Assembly: GCA_950295325.1 (NCBI GenBank)
Contig: OX485806.1
Coordinates: 12,152,001-12,216,000, forward strand
Direction: 5' to 3'
Length of the DNA stretch: 64,000 nt
From: Polytrichum commune
Taxonomy: Eukaryota > Streptophyta > Polytrichopsida > Polytrichales > Polytrichaceae
Shown here: piece after piece, positions 1 through 11,759 of the stretch
How the letters are laid out: the number at the start of each line of letters is the position of its first letter
Position numbering within the stretch: position 1 is the first letter of the stretch
Made by a program: the position numbers and the translations under genes
The notes under the pieces: generated by a model
What the model was told of the DNA's origin: nothing
Seen by the model: the letters and a program-made list of their open reading frames with translations, nothing else
Databases searched by the model: none

Positions 1-1794
1 TAGGCCGCTGCGGATGGGCATGGTCAGGGTATGGGTGCAATTTTAAAGGAAAATGTTGGGCTCTGCTAGAAACCTCCTCCTCTTAATACCATTGAGAGCG
101 CTCTATCTCATCTTTCATAATGACGGATTGTAGTTTCCACATGGATTCAAGAGGGTCTCAACCAATGAAAGATTGACACATGGCAAAGTTCAAGGGGAAA
201 ATAATTTGTTCTTTCTTGGAATAGATAGTCCTCTATGATAGTAACAACAACAACAACAACAACAACAATGATAATAACAATAATGATAGCAATGATAATA
301 GTTGAGAAGCTTATGTGAATAGATGAAAAATAGAGATAGATAATAGTGTTGGTTTGTATTGTTTTTTTCTACGGATATATTAAGGCATTTATTACAAGAA
401 TTTTTCCATCTTAATTTTTAATTATTCTAATACAAGTAGAGTATGGGTATTTGAAGTTGCTTTTGTTTTTGATCCTATTTAAGTCTATATACAAATGCAA
501 GAACCTTTGCATGTAGGCAAAATTGTCCTATTATCAATATGGTTTAGAATGGTATTTGTACATATAATAACTTGAGCATATGAAGATGTCTCCCACCTTG
601 ACAAAGCCACCAATTAACATATATTTGATTGATATTACAAACTTGATACTCGTGAAGAAGTTTTTTGATACCATTACCTACTGATGTTGATTATTGAATC
701 CATGCATTCATAAATCACCTACATACGTAACATTACTAAGTTGTTAGATGATGATTTCTTTCCAAAAGAAGACGTTGCAATTAAAACACTCTAAATTTAT
801 AACTGCTTGTTGAGAACTCCACAATTTATACCACGAGTGCTCCTCATAAACGGGAATCCTGGTATTAAAGGATCAATACATGGTCACACAAAATGCTTGT
901 AAAGAGCTTAGCGATATTGCGGACTTTCTTATGGTATTGGATTTTTGTTACAATAACAACAATAATAAATAAATAATTTTAACTTTAAATTTCATTTCAT
1001 TTCATGTTTGTTCCATAAACCTTAACTTAGCAAGCTCAAAAGGTAATGTCTGGTCATTTGGACTCAAGCCCATGATAAATCAAGTGGTTGAAGACCTCAC
1101 AATAATAATAATAATAATAATAATAATAGTGGGTGTTAAGTGGCTTGATTTTTATCATTTGCAACTTCTATGGACAAAATTTTCAGAATGAAAGTTGGGT
1201 TGCATTAGTAAATTATGATGAAGCATCATCAAAATAAATGGATTGACATTCAAGCTTCCCTCTATTTAGTTATGGAAATTGAGGATGCATGTGTGTTGGT
1301 TCTTTGAATGAAGTACCTTCAGGTCCATGTAGTTTAAATTTTAGATAAAACAAAAAGCCAAGGAAAAACTTAGGGAAGACTTAGAGAATAATTTATGTAT
1401 CTTCTAGGTGTCCCAAATAAGTTTGATTAGGAAAATTATAGGTTTGTTTCATATGGTTTAGGAATTAGGCTAATAATTCATTCATTTATACAAGCAAAGA
1501 GTGTGGAAATCTCTTGACTTCAGTACATGTATTTGTGGTTGTCACACATCTCACTCTATTTACCCAATCAATAATCGAGCAATGGATTCATATTAATTGG
1601 ACCTTATGCGGTGTTCAATCATATGCATGACCCTTGACAATAGTCTTGCATTAAGTATCCCATTTTACTTTCTTACCAAAACCAAGGGCACTTTGGTTTT
1701 GGTAACTAACTGAACACCATTGAAATATAGGTGTCCAATTAAGATAAGTAACCGAATAAGGCCCGCTTCCATGATATGATAAGCTTTTTATTAT
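1..1794. other. AT-rich gene-free stretch with microsatellites
   Basis: No coding exon is recognised here. The stretch holds a CAA microsatellite (about 243-267) and an ATA/ATT-type run (about 1100-1126). The first 70 bases resemble 40041-40080 (ATGGGTATGGG followed by GGGCTCTGCTA), so the window opens inside a dispersed repeat. Confidence 0.6.
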
Positions 1795-1925
1795 TATTGA
1801 GGCAAACAACACTTATTCAGTCACTTTTCTTAATCAAATACCCATATTTGAGTGGTATGTGGCTAGGTGTGGCTCTAAAAACAAATACCAAAAAGACATG
1901 TACTCACAAAAGATTGAATGACACA
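1795..1925 (-). repeat. dispersed ~120 bp repeat, four copies
   Basis: Read on the minus strand, this segment matches plus-strand copies at about 14695-14810, 32435-32555 and 32835-32965. All contain TAGTCCAATCT or a close variant, then an ACACGTG/CATGTC block, a GAGCCACAC-like block, and a 3' part resembling GGTGTTTGGTTAAGAAAAGT. It is a short interspersed element of unknown class with no coding capacity. Confidence 0.55.
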
Positions 1926-2065
1926 CTCAAAACGTTAACTATTCTAGGCTCAAATTGGCGACATGATTTGAGGGGAGGGAGGAGAGGGGATGTACGATCA
2001 TTTAACGAGCATGAGAATATTCACTTTGATATTATTAAAATATTTATATGAACTCCCAAAATAAT

Positions 2066-2165
2066 GTGGCAAGTGGCTACGGCCTTAATTTGTGTTCGCT
2101 AACCATCTTGTACTAACTGCATATTTCACATCCTACTAAAAGCGAGCTAGTCGGGAAAAGAAAAA
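2066..2165 (+). repeat. dispersed repeat shared with 44695-44795
   Basis: About 100 bp aligns in direct orientation with the sequence immediately upstream of the CMC2 promoter. Both copies carry AAGTGGCTAYGGCC, CTAACCATCT and TACTAA blocks in the same order and spacing. The class is unknown. Confidence 0.5.
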
Positions 2166-2653
2166 GAAAAAACCTATGAAGACCCATCTACCGTAGGTGA
2201 AATTAGACGTAGGTAAGGTAATATTTGGTTCATTTTTCATATTCTCCAGCTTCTACCGATCAGATCAACACCACAAAACTCGTGTTGCATTCGAAAATCT
2301 CCGACGAAAGGTTTGCAAAAACTGGATTGAAAATCGAACCACCCATTATTGGGTCATGGTTACCAAAAGCGCATGTTTGCTGGTTGCTTATTTGTTGGTA
2401 ACCAGATACATAGGTCCTCCCAACTGTGTTCACTACTGAGTGTAGAGTAGTCATTAATATGTGAGGACGCAGTCCGGTCTCTTTCAAACATGTGTCGTTA
2501 CGATGTTTGCTCTTTGACCCTCACCGAACCACATACCCATCAAATCTAGGGGTCAGATTAAGAAATGGAGCCACTTAGGACCCATCCACGTTGTTGCATA
2601 TAGGTAATAATAAGTAGGTATACTTTGGTATTTGGAGTTTTTGGTGGCAATAA

Positions 2654-3201
2654 GGGCCAAGTTCCATGTGCCGGTCCCGGTCCGTTTTTTAAATGGGTGA
2701 GAAACGGGTGAGATCATCCAAAAAATGGGTGATGTCACCCATTTTATGGAGGGGTACTTCTATGTGGGGTGCCGGTTTTTTCCGATTTCCTACTTTCTAA
2801 CTAAATTTGGTGAGTGATAAGACATGACACTTTATGAAGGTCACCGGCAATGAAGGTCACCTAGATTCTAAAAACATCATAAAATACATGTTCCCTAGGA
2901 GTACTCCTCAAAAGAAGGGATTAGAAGAACAAAGTGGCCTTTAGTATCCAAGGGTGTACCCTAGGTGACCGGACGATCCGGTCACCGGAGCTTTCTAACC
3001 GGCACATGTCCTTCTCGTTACCGTTAGGACCGCCGGTCCTTTGGCACCCGTTCTTGCACAACACAAAACGTGGGACACCCATCCATGGGGGGTACCGGTC
3101 CTTGGGTGAGAAGGATGGGCACATGGCACCACCCTCTTTTCACCGGCCCACCCATTTATTTTGATAAAAACGGACCGGGACCGGCACATGGAACTTGGCC
3201 C
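2654..3201. mobile_element. Harbinger-type MITE, 548 bp
   Basis: Terminal inverted repeats of about 35 bp are near identical. They begin GGGCCAAGTTCCATGTGCCG and continue with the GGTCCCGGTCCG block. The element is flanked on both sides by TAA (2651-2653 and 3202-3204), the 3 bp TWA target duplication typical of PIF/Harbinger. The interior has no transposase and short overlapping ORFs only. The near-perfect ends suggest fairly recent insertion. Confidence 0.8.
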
Positions 3202-3204
3202 TAA

Positions 3205-4260
3205 TACAACAACAAAAAGGGGACCAGACTCCGGAGCGAGTCATGGCGGCTTTGTCTCCACATTGTCACACGATTGTGATGCTTGCTTTCAAGCAATGCA
3301 CATCATCCACTCCCAAGTGGAGGGATGAAAGCAAAGGAATAGGGGAAAAGGAAGCCCAATATTCCGACTCCTAGTCACGCCTACCAACTTACTTAGGTGG
3401 CCTTATCCCAATGGAAGCCTTAGATCCAACCACAAGCTTCGTCCGAACCCAAGCTTTTCGGATGAAGACATGCCCACCAAGTTCAAGTTGCAACGGGTGG
3501 GGCCCACATGTATATTTTCCCCCATGTGATCTTAGGAGGGCCTATTCTTTTTAGGGCACGATTCAAGTGCCAACCCTTTTGCATTTGTGGGCTTGCTTTG
3601 TATTGGGTTGTGCCAAGCCCATGCGTTTTTGATGTAATGCACGACATGTGACTACTTCGTATTATTATACATGGGGGGGGGGGGGGTATAGAAGCCTAAA
3701 AGGGGTAGTGCCTCCGAGCCACTCGTTCTCGACATGTGGGGGGGTCATCCTTTACACGTCCAAAACCGACATTGTTGAAGGGCAAGCCCCACACACACAC
3801 ACACGTTTGAAAGCCACCCGTAAGCCAAGGTAAAAGGGATTTCGACCTGGACATGTGCCTAACTTCAACGACATTGGTTTCAAGGTTGGTCCCTCTTTTT
3901 GATTTGGTTGGAACCATGTGGTGTTGACTCCGACAGAAAACGGAAGTTTCAAGCCTTGCAAACCCAGTGTCTTGGATCGGAGTTGGAAACAACTCGTGTT
4001 AATCTCAAAAAGAGGGACCGGCCTTGAAACCAAGCTACTCAAAGTTAGACATATGTTAGGGTTGAAATTCTTTTACATTGGTTTACCAAGCTTCAAACCC
4101 AACTTTCTGAGTGTGTGTGGCCTCCACATGAAATGGGGTGCAATAGGACAAGGTAGAAAGAAATTTGGCTTTGACCCGTGCTTGATTTTGGGGAGTGTGG
4201 TTTCAAGGTTGGTCCCCTTTTTTGGAGTACGAAAATTTAGTTTCAAGTCTGGTTGGAAAT
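3205..4260. repeat. gene-free region with a foldback (inverted repeat) around 3780-4130
   Basis: The left arm (about 3785-3905) and right arm (about 3995-4115) are imperfect reverse complements: GGTTTCAAGGTTGGTCCCTC on one side faces GAGGGACCGGCCTTGAAACC on the other, and CA-rich ends face GT-rich ends. A related copy of the motif recurs at about 4198-4225 and again at about 4735-4800. A G homopolymer lies at 3674-3686. ORFs on both strands are by-products of the symmetry. No gene is seen. Confidence 0.6.
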
Positions 4261-4268
4261 AGTAGTTC

Positions 4269-4678
4269 CACGGGGAGGTCACTTCATTGTCAAGTTGACA
4301 CCACGTGCGGACAAAGTTTGCTACCCCTATATTACATGCCATATATAATTTTAAAATTTATGATATTTTTCCTACATATACATAACCATTGATAGTATCT
4401 TTTGTATATTTTTTTGAAATTTTTAGTCATCTTTAATTTTTTTAGTAAATTTTTTAGTTCAATTCTGTGTCATTCTAGTTAGAAACGGTATATTTTATGA
4501 AAAAAACAAATCATCAAATTTAGTTACCACTTTTAACTATGTCATAGGTACTGTGTATATCTACTTATGAAAAAAAATTGATAAAATTTTGACCCATTGT
4601 GGTGGTGCAACTTACCAAAGGAAGATTTTTTTTGGTCGCACGTGGTGTTCAACTTGACAATGGAGTGATCTACCCGTG
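4269..4678. mobile_element. hAT-type MITE, 410 bp
   Basis: The left end starts CACGGGGAGGTCACTTCATT and the right end, reverse-complemented, starts CACGGGTAGATCACTCCATT. The similarity continues through TGTCAAGTTGA-ACACCACGTGCG, making a terminal inverted repeat of about 50 bp. An 8 bp direct duplication AGTAGTTC flanks both ends (4261-4268, 4679-4686), the hAT signature. The interior is very AT-rich and non-coding. Confidence 0.8.
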
Positions 4679-4686
4679 AGTAGTTC

Positions 4687-7155
4687 TAAGCCTTACAAAA
4701 CTCTTGTCTTGGATTGAAGTCACATTTTTGGACCTGAAACAAAGTGGGACCAACCTTGAAACCAAGATGCCCAACATTAGGCATATGTCAAGGCCAAAAT
4801 TCTTTTACCCCAACCTAATGGAGTCCATTTTGGAATTGACGCTTTTGAAAGTGTGGCGTTTGAGCATGAGCTCTCAGTTTTCTCCCAAAGACAACACAAA
4901 TGAGAATATCATAGTATTCATGAAAACATCACATTCACCATGTGACATTTTTTTCCTTCAAGGCCGACTCGGTTTCTAGTTTTGTGGAGTGCATTTCAAC
5001 TATGAAAATATTTGCATGTTGAATTTAATTTTATGTGAGCACCTATGGTACAAGCTCATAGACTAAAGAAGTCGTCTTGTTATACCATGAATGTTATACT
5101 TTGATTGCTATATATCAAGAGTGTTTGAAGTAACAATGAAGAACATAACATTCACAATATATAAAGACTCCCTCCCTCGTTATCACTAGGACATGCTACT
5201 AGCATTTTGTAAATACATTTAGATGTAATTGACAAAAATTAGTATCATCATCACTCCTTCGACAATGGCTTTAAATCCTCTAGGGTAGTCTGATATTTCT
5301 AGGGTCGTCATTGGCCTTGACCACGGAGAGAGAAAGGCTTGAGGTGAGTGATCCATAAATGGACACCCCCAATTCATTTGCATACTTTTGATAGACTTAT
5401 AAACACTTTCCAAATTTCATGTCATGTCGGGTCATTTCCGAAGGTCATGCCAGTCCTTGAAAACTAATAGTAGTAGGTATATCCAATGAGGATCTATGTT
5501 CGGGGAAAACCGACGGCTAGTTCATTATCAGCCGATGGATTTCCCCTCATGGCCGGTCCAAATTTCCAACCATCGGATGGCAATCCAACTGTAATTTCAA
5601 TCCTCCGGCAATTAGCCGATGGACCATAAAATGTCCCGGAAATGTAGCCGATTCTTCTTGTGAGTTATTGGATTTCAGCCGGAAGCATCCAGAGCGCTAT
5701 TTGTCTGGAGCATCTGATGATGCACTTGAGGAAGTACCCTAAACCTTAAACTTTTTGAATTATGCAACCTTTCCATGACCAAATCCAATTGCTTCTATGA
5801 AGAATTGGGGGACCCTTGGCCTTCAAGCGGTGAAGGCATTGCTAGGTTCAATTCATGCCAAGGATATTAACTCTTCAAATTTAAAGTTTTGAACATGCCT
5901 TTTCTTTTCACTTATTCAAGATTTTGTACTAAGAAATGATTTTCTAATAACTTTTCATACATTTGTTGAACAATTAGTGCCGATATGAATTCCATTTAAT
6001 CGGATATTGGCCAATGAAAATATGAAAATATAGGCAATTGGCCGATTGATTTTACAAAAGACTGGCTCTTGCCGATGTAAATTGGAAAAAATCCGACCCT
6101 TCGTAGCAACTACCGGCAATTAGCCACTAACTAAGGCTTCAAAAACTTCCCGAACTCTGCTCAATGAGGATCTTGATTGATTGCAATGGCAAATTGAAAT
6201 TGAAATTGAAAAAAGCATTACAAGTACGAGGACAATACACCAAAAGGACAAAACAATAGGATTTCCTTATCAAGGCTTGTGGACCAACCATTGGAAGGTT
6301 GGTTGGGAATGAAATCCATGCTCCCCATTTCCCGAGACTTTGACTTATTGGTGGCGGTGGAGCTTCCAAAGGCCGCACTCTTCTTTGATCTCTAAACAAA
6401 GTCAAAGCTACTTCTCGTACAATAGTCCAAACAACACTTTCAAAATTCAAAATTGAAATGGTAGGTATTGTACTATACATGATTGTGGCTCTTCTTATAG
6501 ATATTTTCACAATGAACCGCACCATTTGTGGTATTTAGTGTTACGTGCGTAATAGTGTCACTTATTCTATTTGGAAGCATATGTTAGGTTACATTGATGG
6601 TTAATGACTTCACCTAAAGTATCAGACATTTGGCGTTCAAGTGTATTTACTAATATCTTGGCATGAGTATGTTCAGTAATGTAATGAGGTGCATGCATGT
6701 GTTACACAATGGTCTACAAGTTGACTAAAGTGTACACAAATGGCACTTGCCATTAGTATGCTCAAGAATGTCTTCCTCTTGAATACTAAAACACAAGACT
6801 ATCATCGTACATATCCTCATGTGCTACTCCAAGTGCCATAATGTAGATATTTTTTCACTTACATATTTTACTTATGTTGACAAATAGAATCACATTGCCA
6901 ATTAGCAGGCGTGACACATTGAGACCTCTAGGCATTTAGTTTAGGCCATTCACAAATAGTGTACATGGCACTAAATACCATAAACGGTGTACATCAACTT
7001 GCATCAAATATTTGAAAGCCTTAGCCCGCGAGTGTGGTGGGGTAGGGTAATGCCTACCTTATGGTTGATGAACCTATGGGAGGACAAGGAAAATGACTCA
7101 TGACCATCTTTATTTTTAGCTAACCCAATCGGTCAGTAAGGGCAAGAGGGTTTTA
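4687..7155. other. gene-free stretch
   Basis: No conserved coding exon is recognised. About 4735-4870 repeats the GGTTTCAAGG/CCTTGAAACC motif of the foldback at 3.8-4.1 kb. The segment 5500-6130 contains many GCCGATGG/CCGATTG words, probably a degenerate repeat. The longest ORF (about 6139-6525, minus) shows no recognisable domain and ordinary AT-rich composition. Confidence 0.5.
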
Positions 7156-7368
7156 TTGCATACAAGTGTACCTCTCGTTCATTCAACACTAAAGCCCTAA
7201 AACAATATGTGGTTTGGAGGTTACTTTTTGAAATCTCATTTGGCACATGGAATTGCCTTCAACCATCCCAGACTAGTCTACCCTATTATACTAGTGATGA
7301 GTCACCCACAAACCTATAAGAGGGTCAAGTGTTTATGTTGGATGGATGAGAGGTACACTCGTATGCAA
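7156..7368. mobile_element. small MITE, ~213 bp
   Basis: The ends are inverted repeats: TTGCATACAAGTGTACCTCT on the left, and on the right its reverse-complement relative around GAGAGGTACACTCGTATGCAA. A degenerate tandem partner follows at about 7385-7580 with the same GGATGGATGAGAGGTACAC right end. A third copy lies at 40212-40422. No target duplication could be assigned with confidence. Non-coding. Confidence 0.6.
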
Positions 7369-8023
7369 CAAATGAGTGAAACTATGATTCATCCAACATA
7401 ATCAACCTTGAAATAGTATATAATTTGGAGGTTACTTTATGAAGCTAATTTGACACTCGGAATTAGTTGCAAACAAACATAATGAACTAGGTCATTTGAG
7501 ATGAATCGGCCACAAACCTAGAGGGCCAAGTTTTTTGTGTTGGATGGATGGATGAGAGGTACACCCATATGCAACAATTCCCTTCCCATGGCATTGGTTG
7601 TTTGTTATTTTCAAGGGGAAGTGCAATAAGCACTGTTATTGTTTTTTTGATGAGACTATGGAGGCCAAAAACTAATGTCACACTATGGATTTTTGCACGC
7701 AAATTCAAGATCATCCAAAAGTCGAATCATTGGTAGACTATGACATTGTTTCCGCAAAATCACATGACAATTTTGTTAACACACCCTAAATAATCACATA
7801 TTCAAAGCATGCCTATCAACTCAATATCAGGGATGGTGAAGTGGATAGTAAATATGGTCCCTTCATCCATCACCCATGGGGTATTCATAAGTGTAAATTT
7901 ATTCCCACATAAGTTTTGCCAAAGTTATATCTAAGAGGACTACTCTATTTAAAAAAGGTTGTAAAACATAATATCCACCAACTACATTAATATGGTCATT
8001 CACGTCCAGCACAACTACACTAA

Positions 8024-8558
8024 GGGCGGGTTTAGACTTGGAGTCAGGGCTCAAAAATGGGTTGGGGTGCAAGAAATCCACTCCTCTCATTGGGAGAGAG
8101 GCTGGGACTCGCCTCTTTAAGTTTACACCATGAGTTGGGGCCAATTAACAAATAAATTATTTTATTCATCATGACAATGGCCTCAAGCCTTGGAAAAGAG
8201 AGCTCTCAACCTTGTGGACTCTTTCCCTCTAGTTGAGGCCATTGTCAAAGCTTTTATTTGCTTGTAGTAATTTATTCTTTGAGCATTGAATAGGAGGGGA
8301 GAAATTCTAAATTTATTATACTTTAATCATTATCCATAAAATAGTTCATGAGTATGTTGGTAACTTGGTACGTGGATAAGCCTCTCATAATTGCAGCCTC
8401 CAAATGGCTCCAACCCCACCTAAATAGGTTTACACATGAAAGCAATGAATGGAGTTAGGTTACTTTCTTATTAATGGCCTTGGGGACGCATTTGCATGCC
8501 ACATGGGACATATTGGCCTTCGTCCCCAATGGCCTTGGCCCCAAGTCTAAACAGGCCC
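8024..8558. mobile_element. Harbinger-type MITE, 535 bp
   Basis: The left end is GGGCGGGTTTAGACTTGG and the right end, reverse-complemented, is GGGCCTGTTTAGACTTGGGG. TAA flanks both sides (8021-8023, 8559-8561). The inverted repeats are about 28 bp and moderately diverged. The GGGCCTGTTTAGA-like terminus and 3 bp target site fit the Tourist/Harbinger group. The interior is non-coding. Confidence 0.8.
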
Positions 8559-8569
8559 TAAGTATGTTA

Positions 8570-8905
8570 TTTAGTGTCATATGGTATTTAATGTCCCTAT
8601 GATAACTTTTCGGATGATACTTCCTATGAATAAGTTTCCAAATACTGTCATGGATGACGGATGAGTTTATCCATGAGCCAAAACCCTACCTTCTCTTGTC
8701 AGCAACTTGTGATGAAGAATTGTCATGGATGATTGAAATTTGGATAAAAAATCCCTTCGTCAGTGACGGTAGTTGCAACACTGTAAATCTATAATCCCCA
8801 ACTGAATTTACAAGGAATAACAAATAGTGTTGGTGACAGTATACCACGGTTTACAATTAGTATTGAGCAAGATGATTAGTATTGATATCATATTCAGTGT
8901 ACCTA
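8570..8905 (+). repeat. ~330 bp repeat shared with 50878-51205
   Basis: The two copies are in direct orientation, about 42 kb apart, and collinear over the whole length: GTCATGGATGATTG, TTTGGAT-AAAAATC, ATTGCAACA-TGTAAATCT, and GTGTTGGTGACA-TATACCAC blocks. The other copy begins just 3' of the Tc1-like element. It is a transposon fragment of unknown class. Confidence 0.6.
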
Positions 8906-10223
8906 GTTTCAAAGCTCAATTAAAACACTCATGCAACTAGGTTGCCTTCACGAATAGGTTATCCATGCTAATTACCTTAAGCTAATAGTAGATCTCAGAA
9001 ACTTGTAACTCTGTCTATCAATCCATATGGCAACCACAGTACAAAGTCCTGCACTTGTATATCGTGGCAGCAAATATTTAAATTAGTGTAGAATGCCAAT
9101 ATATTAGCAAGGGACAACCTAATTGAGGGTATCGATGTAGGTGCCACACTGGTGCATCATGACTTTAGGATTAACCAACCAATCACTGGATCACATGAAC
9201 ATTCTTATTTTTTCTATACAAGTAATTTTCCATCCACATTGAACCATATTTGGTGTACATGAGAATTGATGAATTGATATGGCCAAAATTGCAAGTGTCT
9301 CAAGTTATCCAACAACAACATATAGAGGTAGTTGTCCTCAACCCAAGTGCTTGTCAAGGAATAGTTGCATACATGTTAAGCAGATAAAAGAAAACCTTGG
9401 CACCAACAGGACGAAAATGAAAGTTCTTCACTTCTGCCGCATCCGGCTACTCCATGTAGCTTGTGACCAAGTTTCGTTACTTCACTGAGTTTCTTGCAAC
9501 ACACAACCTTCATAGTATGTTAATAAACAATTATAGGAAATAGAGCTCCAACTTTTGGAGGACTGAGTTTACAGAAGTTATTAATCCCCACAAACTGGAT
9601 TCTGGATAAAAAGCAAACAGAAGAGTAATTTTGTACTGCAGCAAGCACCTTTCCATATTTGGCATTACAGCTAAGTACGTTAACTTGAACAGGAAAAACA
9701 TGCATCCCATGTGGTTCATGCTGCAGAAGGAGTACCTTTAGAGGCCCTTGGGATATATATTTAGAAGCCTTGAATACCTCTTATGAAGAATAAATCCAAG
9801 GCACGAATAATTGCATAGGTGTGCGGTAAGCTGACATCTGGTGGAAAAGTTGGAAGGAAATTGGGACCTGCCATTTGTCTAGTGAAGCCAAAGAGTCAGG
9901 TGGTGATGAAGTATTAAATGGGGCAAGTGTTCCGATGTGAAAGGATGGACCCTTCTAAACAGATGCTGATTGATGTTATGTCAAAGGTCATCTTGACGGA
10001 TGCCAGAAGACCTGACACAGCCAGAAAACCAAGCTTTTACTTGAACTCTCACTGTGCAGATTTGTACAGGATAACAAATATGAATAGACACAAACAAAAT
10101 CTAATTTCGAGGTTCTAACCAAAGTTTTGCAGCTCAACCTGAAAGCATCCCTGACGGAAGGCTGCAACCAGAAGGCTAAATTTTTTCCTGCTCTTTGTAG
10201 ACAAGTCTTGAATTTGCAACATC
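8906..10223. other. gene-free stretch / 3' flank of the tri-snRNP 27K gene
   Basis: No conserved exon is recognised. The part nearest 10.2 kb probably includes the 3' UTR of the minus-strand gene that ends at 10224. Short ORFs here match no known family by eye. Confidence 0.4.
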
Positions 10224-11743
10224 TCAAATTTGAAAACAGAGCTCGTCATTCTCATCTATTTGATTCAGCAGGCAATGGCCTATTAAATCCACCTGTAACA
10301 GACAAAGAATCTAGTCAGTAACTGGAGCTCCAGGCAACTTCATGACAATCAATTACCTTGGGCTTTGTGAACATACATATTTAAGTATACATATTGAAAC
10401 AAACAAGTCAACTTCTTGTGTTTGTGACACTATAGGACAAAGCACCTAGGTAATAGCGATTGTTGACTATAGAAAACAACACATGATGTGTAGCATTCAA
10501 CATTTATGCAGAGAAAAAAAAAATTAGGATGGAAAAAATATGTCCTATTGTTATAACGAACCAGCTAACAGAGATCTAGAAGTGATTACCTCTTCTATTC
10601 ATGTACTGTCTGGGCTGCCGCTTTGTTGTGAGCTTAACAGCACTGTGGTTAGCATCCGGAACATATTTTCCCTGTCAAAATAACCAGCCTCAGTACACAT
10701 ACTTGTAAACCTGGTTCATGAAAGATCTGTATAACTTGTTCTTGAATACATTGATTGCAGAAAATGATAATCCTACTACCTCGACTATAATCACTCTCTA
10801 CTAAAGTAGGCAGCTATCTAGGGTACCTCCATGAACAAACATACAAGAGAGGAATCACACCCCATTCCCACACCCGGTTGATAGCAGTAGATAAAGGTGA
10901 ACTTGCAGCTGACTACATGACATACTAGAGATTGGAAGAGACTCTCTATATGAACTTACTGCTTTCCATGTTCACCTAGATATGGTCCTTCACTCGAGCT
11001 TGAACAATATGTCTAAATACAGGTAACGACTGATCCTTGAGGCTACAGCTCTGACCTTTTCAGTCAGCAACTATACAAATGGTAACAAAAGTCACATTTA
11101 CACACATTATTCAACTTTTAGAAGAGGTCAGCGATTTTGAGAGATGGGAAAGATGACTAACCTTTGTGGTTTTAAACCCAGTGGGTATGCCAAACTTCTT
11201 CATGAGATTCTCATCATCATCATCAAGAGCAAGAGGAGATGCATTCACCATGAAGTCTGTTTTCTGCTCACTTGCAATACCATCTACAAAATCTGCCACA
11301 ATAGCTGCCCGCTGCCCATCCAATCCGTTTGCACCCTCCCCTCTGTCTCTCCTCTCTGAACTTCTTTTGTCATTCCTATCTCTTCCTCTGTCATTGTCCC
11401 CTCCATATCCCCTATCCCGGCTCCTCTCCCGATCTCGGCTCCTCTCCCGATCTCGACTTCTCTCCCGATCTCGACTCTTGTCTCTCTCCCTCCTGTTATC
11501 TCGTCTATCATCCAGTTTATGTGCTCGGTCATGGGACGAAGAACGTCGATGTCTGTCCTGTAGCGGAGACCTTGATCTGGATCTTGACCTAGGCCTTCTT
11601 TTGTCTCTGTCTCTGTCTCTCTCCCAGTCCCGGCCCTCAATGCCACGGTCCCGATCGCGGTCTCTGTCTCGGTCTCTGTCTCTTCCTCTGTCCCTCTCTC
11701 TTTCAAGACCCCGTTCTCTCTCTCGCCTTCGATCCACTGCCAT
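10224..11743 (-). CDS. U4/U6.U5 tri-snRNP 27 kDa protein (SNRNP27 homolog)
   Basis: This is a component of the U4/U6.U5 tri-snRNP, acting in the nucleus during spliceosome activation. Coding exons (minus): 11743-11162, 10671-10590 and 10291-10224, all with GT-AG borders and matching phases, giving 243 residues. Residues 1 to about 135 are an Arg/Asp/Ser repeat domain (RDRDRD, RSRSRS, SRDRER). The C-terminal third carries the diagnostic family block: GKYVPDANHSAVK, then RQYMNRRGGFNRPL, built across all three exons. The short tail after the block is ESIDENDELCFQI. The start is the first ATG of the RS domain. Upstream lies an untranslated leader exon (about 13600-13800) and an intron of about 1.8 kb. 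The exact acceptor before the ATG was not resolved. Identification rests on the C-terminal block and is firm. Confidence 0.9.
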
Positions 11744-11759
11744 GAGGGAGTGTAAGTGA

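Noticed and set aside
3696-4342. ORFs of 90-114 codons on both strands with similar peptides (RGTNLET, RHMSR)
   Set aside because: The similarity between strands is explained by the DNA inverted repeat at 3780-4130. No known domain is present and lengths are near chance for the region.
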